DNA of 64,000 nucleotides from an uncultured Clostridia bacterium (GTDB lineage Bacteria; Bacillota; Clostridia; Christensenellales; Borkfalkiaceae): the NCBI GenBank assembly GCA_934272745.1, contig CAKQSI010000003.1:1-64000 (forward strand), in the 5' to 3' direction. Of this stretch, positions 63,883 to 64,000 are shown piece by piece. Positions within the stretch are counted from its first letter, which is position 1; the number at the start of each line of letters is the position of its first letter. A program made the translations under genes and the position numbers. The notes beneath the pieces are model-generated. The model made no database searches, was not told the origin of the DNA, and worked only from the letters and a program-made list of their open reading frames with translations.

Positions 63883-64000
63883 ATGCAAAAAAAAGATCTG
63901 TATTATGCCGAACTTTACGCGGTCTACGGCGCGATTCTTTCCGAAAAACAGAGGGAAGTCGCCGATCAGTACTTTTGCTGCGATTGCAGTCTGGGCGAAA
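63883..64000 (+). CDS. YlxM-like HTH protein, cut by the window end
   Basis: The first 39 residues are visible (MQKKDLYYAELYAVYGAILS, then EKQREVADQYFCCDCSLGE). This fits the YlxM/p13 (UPF0122) family, a small helix-turn-helix protein usually encoded between ftsY and ffh. The Cys pair near 33-35 is unusual. Start: AAAGGGGGC before ATG. The gene continues past base 64000. Confidence 0.8.
   Translation, partial: MQKKDLYYAELYAVYGAILSEKQREVADQYFCCDCSLGE

Overview
The window looks like chromosome of an uncultured Clostridia-type Firmicute. Supporting signs are the plsX-rnc-smc-ftsY-ylxM block, a PdaB-like (sporulation-type) deacetylase, strong AGGAGG ribosome binding sites, near-consensus sigma-A promoters (TTGACA, 17 nt, TATAAT) and many lipoboxes. 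Base composition is moderately GC-rich and even, and I see no phage, transposase, integrase, CRISPR array or rRNA. A more exact taxonomic name would be a guess.

Layout. 1-650: a tRNA-Arg(ACG) on the minus strand with its own promoter, plus a partial duplicate of its 5' half. 1039-24006, all on the minus strand: an eight-gene envelope locus. In transcription order it encodes a 2762-residue leucine-rich-repeat (LRR) lipoprotein, a membrane protein with an Asp/Gly-rich arm, a MoxR AAA+ ATPase, a DUF58 protein, two membrane VWA proteins, a 951-residue LRR lipoprotein and a 1106-residue Ig-domain lipoprotein. The MoxR to 951-residue LRR genes are linked by 1-4 nt stop/start overlaps or a 15 nt gap. 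This is the best candidate for a coordinated, poorly described system: a MoxR/VWA chaperone-type module tied to large surface lipoproteins.

25316-39081, plus strand: a fused E1 alpha/beta 2-oxoacid dehydrogenase, a 1264-residue one-TM repeat protein with a zinc-ribbon/TM partner, a glycoside-hydrolase-like cytosolic protein, mnmA and an MFS transporter. 39082-41630: a repeat-rich stretch around a DUF4349 lipoprotein gene, with two cloverleaf palindromic elements and a hairpin-dense block. 41631-50876, plus strand: a PdaB-like deacetylase, an SSB-like protein, a CNNM/CorC-type transporter, a MacB-type ABC fusion and a large lipoprotein. 51296-53096, minus strand: a four-TM protein and an M19 dipeptidase. 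53333-54527: a tiny gene followed by tandem repeats. 54528-64000, plus strand: housekeeping genes asnS, plsX, rnc, smc, ftsY and the start of a ylxM-like gene.

The intergenic DNA is unusual throughout. It carries perfect hairpins, short tandem duplications (18 to 94 bp periods), two dispersed small palindrome families and long leaders. Many genes have a clear promoter, and one promoter -10 element sits in the loop of the preceding gene's terminator. All functions below are inferred from the translated sequence; no searches were run.
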